Shown here: positions 7,060 to 10,270 of the stretch, in pieces
Layout of the letters: each line of letters opens with the position of its first letter
Position numbering within the stretch: the stretch's first letter is position 1
Assembly: GCF_000611645.1 (NCBI RefSeq)
Contig: NW_014011473.1
Coordinates: 1-10,270 of the forward strand
Direction of reading: 5' to 3'
DNA from: Monoraphidium neglectum
Taxonomy: Eukaryota > Chlorophyta > Chlorophyceae > Sphaeropleales > Selenastraceae
DNA: 10,270 bases
Position numbers and translations under genes: made by a program
The notes under the pieces: model-generated
Told to the model about the DNA's origin: nothing
The model's input: the letters and a program-made list of their open reading frames with translations, nothing else
The model's database searches: none

Positions 7060-10000
7060 CAGTTCAACGCCACGGCGCCGGGGGCTGCACAGCCTGGCGC
7101 CGCCAACGAGACGCTGGTCAGCGTCGACCAGCCTATTCCCAGCTTTTTCGCCATCAGGTGCCTGCTGGGTTGCGATGAACCAGTGATATGAATGAGATTC
7201 ATCAGCATCAGCATACACCTGGGCCGAGGGGTTCGCATGCGGGCTGTTCAATTGCCCCAACCAACATCGTTGGCGCCCTGTCAGCGCGCGCGCCTCCGCG
7301 CCCGACCCACCTTCCACCGGGCGCCAGGTCCTGCGTCCCCTTCAGCATCCTGGTACTGCCCTCCAAGGCGCCCCCCGCCGGCGCGCCCGGCAGCCCCGGC
7401 GCCAACGCCAGCGCCGCAGGCGCGGCGCGCGTGCTGTTCAACGCCAGCGGTGACGTCATCAACGGCACGAACGCCACCGTGGCTGACGGCGTGCTGGCGA
7501 TCCAGCTGGCCCACGGCTTTGAGACGCACCTGGTAGGGCGGGGGCTCACAGGGATCTGGGCTTTGTTCGGGTCTTGAGGGCGTATCAAGTGGGGCGGAGG
7601 GGGCCCCGGGTTGTATGTGCACTGACAACTGTTTAGGCAGGGGAATTGTTATCAGGCTGCGCAGGGGTCGGGGTCTGCGTGCCTGGCAAGCTTGGTGCCG
7701 CCTCGCTCACTGTTTCTGAGCCCTGCTCCCATGCGTGAAAGCCCTGCGCATATGACAGCCATTACGCCCTCAGCTGCGCATGCCCTGTGCCCCCTGCTGT
7801 TCCCACCTCGCACCCACGCGCCACCCTCCTCGCACCACCCGCCCGACACACCACAACCCTGCCCCTCCCCCCGCACCCGCCCGTTCCACCCCCAACAGCC
7901 GATCCAGCTGATCGTTTACACCGACCCGGCCCGCCCCCTCTCCTACGCCGCCGCCTACGGCTCCGGCGACGTCGTAGTCGGCCCCGGCGCGGCCAACGGC
8001 TCCGCCTTCGAGGCGGCGGGCGGCGGCGGCGGCGGGCGCGTGATCGCGACGGGGGTGGACGTGCAGAGGGTGGTCATCACCAGCTCTGGGTGGGTTGGTG
8101 CTGACGCCTGCGCATTGACGCGCGATTGAAATCGTTTCCAGCAGAAGGCAGCAGCGCTGCTGGGGACATGCGCGCTGCTTGGCTGCGCTTTCAGCACCCA
8201 GTGAATGCTTGTGCGCTGCGCTGTCCGGCGCCCGGCGCCGCTGCGCTTCATTCATGCCGGCGGCCCCCTTCGACGTCAACGGCACCCTCATCCGCCGCAC
8301 GCTCTTTCGCCCGTCTTGATTTGGTTTGGTACAGGACCTCCGGCCACCACGTCCACGGTTCCTTCGACACCGCCCGCGTCCGCGCGAGCGGCATTGGCGT
8401 CACCGGCCTCAACAGCTCGCGCCCCGCCCAGGTCGCCGCGCGGCTCGGCGGCATAACCACCCTGGTGGCTGACGTGCCCGATGGTGGGTCTGACAGCTCC
8501 CCATTTTTGGGATGACTTGCGGTGGTTGTCTGCGGCGCGCGCAGCGGAGCCGGCGCAAGCAGAGTGCAGCACAGCAGGCACTGTTTGGCAGGCCGCGGGG
8601 TTTGTTGCCCGCTCGCACTGGCCGTGACGGCATGCAAAACGCTGGCTTGCAGCAGGTGCTTGGGCTCAAAGCATTTGCAGCCAGTGATGCTGTCTGGTGC
8701 GCTGTAATCAGCTTGCCGACGCTGCCCGGCCTGCCGGTCGCACGCAGGCAGCTCCATCAACGGCACCGCCGACGGCCTGTCCAAGGTTGTCTATGCGGAC
8801 GGCCAGTGCAACGTGCAGTCAGCGGTGGGCACGCCTGTGCGGGGTCCGGCGGGGGCGAGGGATCCCCCCATCTGGCAAAGGGGGCTCGGCCTGGGCACTG
8901 GTGGCAGCGAGGCACTCTGATCCCCCAGGTGCTTCGCGCCGCTCGCTTGCGCGCCACCACTCTTTCCCCCACAATCCAACCGGGTCATCCTACCTGCTCC
9001 TGCTCCACAGACCCCGCTGTTCCGCTTCCCGTCCATTTTCGGGTCGGCCCCCATGGGCGCGGGCGCCGGGGGCGGCGGCGGCCTGTTCGACACCAACAAG
9101 TGCACCAAGGTGGGCGCCCTGCCGCTGGCGCTGTATCCACTGCAACGGACTGTCTATACTTGCAAGCGACATATTTTTGGCTGATGAGCAGCGTGTTGAG
9201 ACGTACTGTGTCTGGTGAAAAAGCCTACCAAGCGCCCCTCCTGCCGGCCTGTTGCCACACCGTAAGCTGGTGGCGGATGGCGGTCCAGCCTCATTCCGGG
9301 GCCAGTGTGATCTGATCTTGGAGGAAGCACCCTGGCCCTGGCCTGCGGCCGCTGGAAGCAGGCCGCCCACCTGCGCCGCTCGCCTCTCCCCCTCGCTGGT
9401 GTTAGCCACGTGCACCCCACGCTACCTTCCCCCCCTGATCGGCGCCGGCCCGGCCCCGGGAAACAGACCCTAAACGAACGCCTTGCCCCACGCTTGCCGG
9501 AGAGCTCGGGCCCCCGCCCTTGCTTGCCTGGCCGGTATCCCCCTGTCTGCCCCTTGTACAAAGCCCGATCCCCTGAACCTCGACTGGCTGCTGGCTCCAG
9601 AAAAGGGCTGCCGCTGGACTCTGTGACCGCTCGTATCCCGATCCTGATCCTGATCTCAATCCTCCCCCTTGCGCAGGTTGCTCCCGAGGCCATTGGCGCG
9701 CGCGCGCCGCTGCCAGCCACGACCTGGACCTGCGGCATCATCGTGGACGGCCAGACGTTCTGCACAGGTGCGTGCGTTCTGCGCGATACGCGGGCCGGCC
9801 CGTCCGCCCGGCGGGCAAGCTAGCGCGGGCGTGCGTGGGCGGCCGGTGGGCCTGGTGCGCATGCCTGGAGCGCTTTTTTTGTGTGGGATTGGTGTCATTG
9901 CCTGTGAGCGCTTTTTTGGTGTCGGCCAGCCCCAGGCCGGGTTGCTTGCAGGAAGCTTCCCGCCCTCAAGGGTGGGTCAGCGGTGAGCCCTAGGCTGGCT

Positions 10001-10270
10001 AGTATCCTTGACGTTGCAGCAACCCCCAAAGCCACCAAGGTTCAGGCGAAGCCAGTGCAGTGCTTGCCATGGGCAGGGCAATGCTCGACTCACTGGCGCG
10101 CCTGCATCCAACGGCCTGCCGCCCAAACCCCCTCGCTCAGGCGCCAACGCGTCGGCAACGGTGGAGCCTATCATCTGGAACACTGCGCCGCCCAGCGCGG
10201 CAAGCCCCACGCCAGCCGCGCCGGAGCCGCTGCCCGGCGCGGCGCCGCCGGCGCCCGCGTCCCCAGAGGC
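6991..10270 (+). CDS. secreted glycoprotein resembling GIN-domain (DUF2807) family, 3' end outside window
   Basis: Eight exons: 6991-7157, 7328-7532, 7899-8089, 8335-8483, 8748-8824, 9011-9109, 9677-9767 and 10141 to the window edge, giving 369 aa so far. All seven introns are GT-AG and keep phase (2, 0, 2, 1, 0, 0, 1). The first in-frame ATG (6991) starts a signal peptide (cleavage near CVA-QF, residue 23). Residues about 57-258 alternate short beta strands and small residues: VLFNASGDV, ADGVLAIQL, PIQLIVYTD then YGSGDVVV, VQRVVITSSG, SFDTARVRASGIGVTGL, GGITTLVADVPDGSSINGTA, LSKVVYADG. This resembles the GIN domain (DUF2807, 'auto-transporter adhesin head'), a beta-helical fold with GSGD-like turns. 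Ten N-X-S/T sequons fall at 26, 39, 82, 94, 101, 104, 157, 214, 242 and 329, fitting secretion. Cys residues cluster in NKCTK and TWTCGIIVDGQTFCTG (about 294-327). From 338 the sequence becomes Pro/Ala-rich, like a cell-wall stalk. The family call is by eye. Confidence 0.75.
7533..7898 (+). other. intron 2 of gene 4
   Basis: 366 bp, donor GTAGGG after codon 124, acceptor CCCCCAACAG after an unusually long C-rich tract (about 7790-7895). Phase 0. The join gives ETHL-PIQLIVYTD, restoring a beta strand expected in the GIN-like fold. No gene is seen inside. Confidence 0.7.
9110..9676 (+). other. intron 6 of gene 4 (567 bp, the longest)
   Basis: Donor GTGGGC after an AAG codon, acceptor CCCTTGCGCAG, phase 0. 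Splicing across the whole segment keeps the frame (NKCTK-VAPEAIG). It is longer than the other introns of this gene (170-373 bp), so a small phase-neutral exon could hide in it, but I see none with good splice sites and coding character. Confidence 0.55.
9768..10140 (+). other. intron 7 of gene 4
   Basis: 373 bp, donor GTGCGT, acceptor AAACCCCCTCGCTCAG, phase 1 (G9767 plus GC makes Gly327). Competing CAG sites at about 10016-10018 and 10077-10079 give less favourable frames or contexts. The segment also holds two T-runs, at about 9872 and 9912. Confidence 0.6.

Noticed and set aside
1..10270. CRISPR arrays, transposon ends, tRNA or rRNA genes, phage or defence cassettes
   Set aside because: No spaced repeats, terminal inverted repeats, transposase motifs or RNA-gene signatures were found. 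The intron structure and poly(A) signals point to ordinary algal nuclear genes.

Overview
The window looks like nuclear DNA of a GC-rich green alga (Chlorophyta). It has intron-rich genes with GT-AG introns of about 100-570 bp, donors mostly of the GTGNGN type, strongly GC-biased codons, poly-Ala, poly-Gly and poly-Gln tracts, and the chlorophyte poly(A) signal TGTAA downstream of three stop codons. Genus cannot be fixed from sequence alone. There is no sign of prokaryotic operons, CRISPR, tRNA, rRNA or transposons.

Layout: (1) 1-774, plus strand: the 3' end of a coiled-coil protein gene (two exons visible), followed by a long AT-richer 3' UTR to a TGTAA at 1593. (2) 2188-4276, plus strand: a complete five-exon gene for a predicted plastid-targeted SRPBCC (START/polyketide-cyclase fold) protein of 409 aa, with a long disordered C-terminal tail carrying two AT-hook motifs. 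A 16-codon upstream ORF stops inside its start codon (ATGA overlap). (3) 6551-4927, minus strand: a two-exon gene of unknown function, 464 aa in the preferred model, with a SAP-like C-terminus. It converges on gene 2; the two TGTAA signals lie about 330 bp apart. (4) 6991 to the window end, plus strand: the first eight exons of a secreted, densely N-glycosylated protein resembling the GIN-domain (DUF2807, 'head GIN adhesin') beta-helix family, entering a Pro/Ala-rich stretch at the edge. It diverges from gene 3 across a 439-bp shared promoter region holding a G-box pair.

All splice models were built by hand from splice-site sequence and phase. Every junction in genes 2 and 4 keeps phase and restores a continuous domain-like protein, so these models are fairly strong. 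Gene 3 has two competing introns. The four genes show no obvious common pathway: this looks like an ordinary chromosomal region. The most interesting points are the SRPBCC/AT-hook fusion, the uORF on gene 2, and the glycosylated GIN-like protein.
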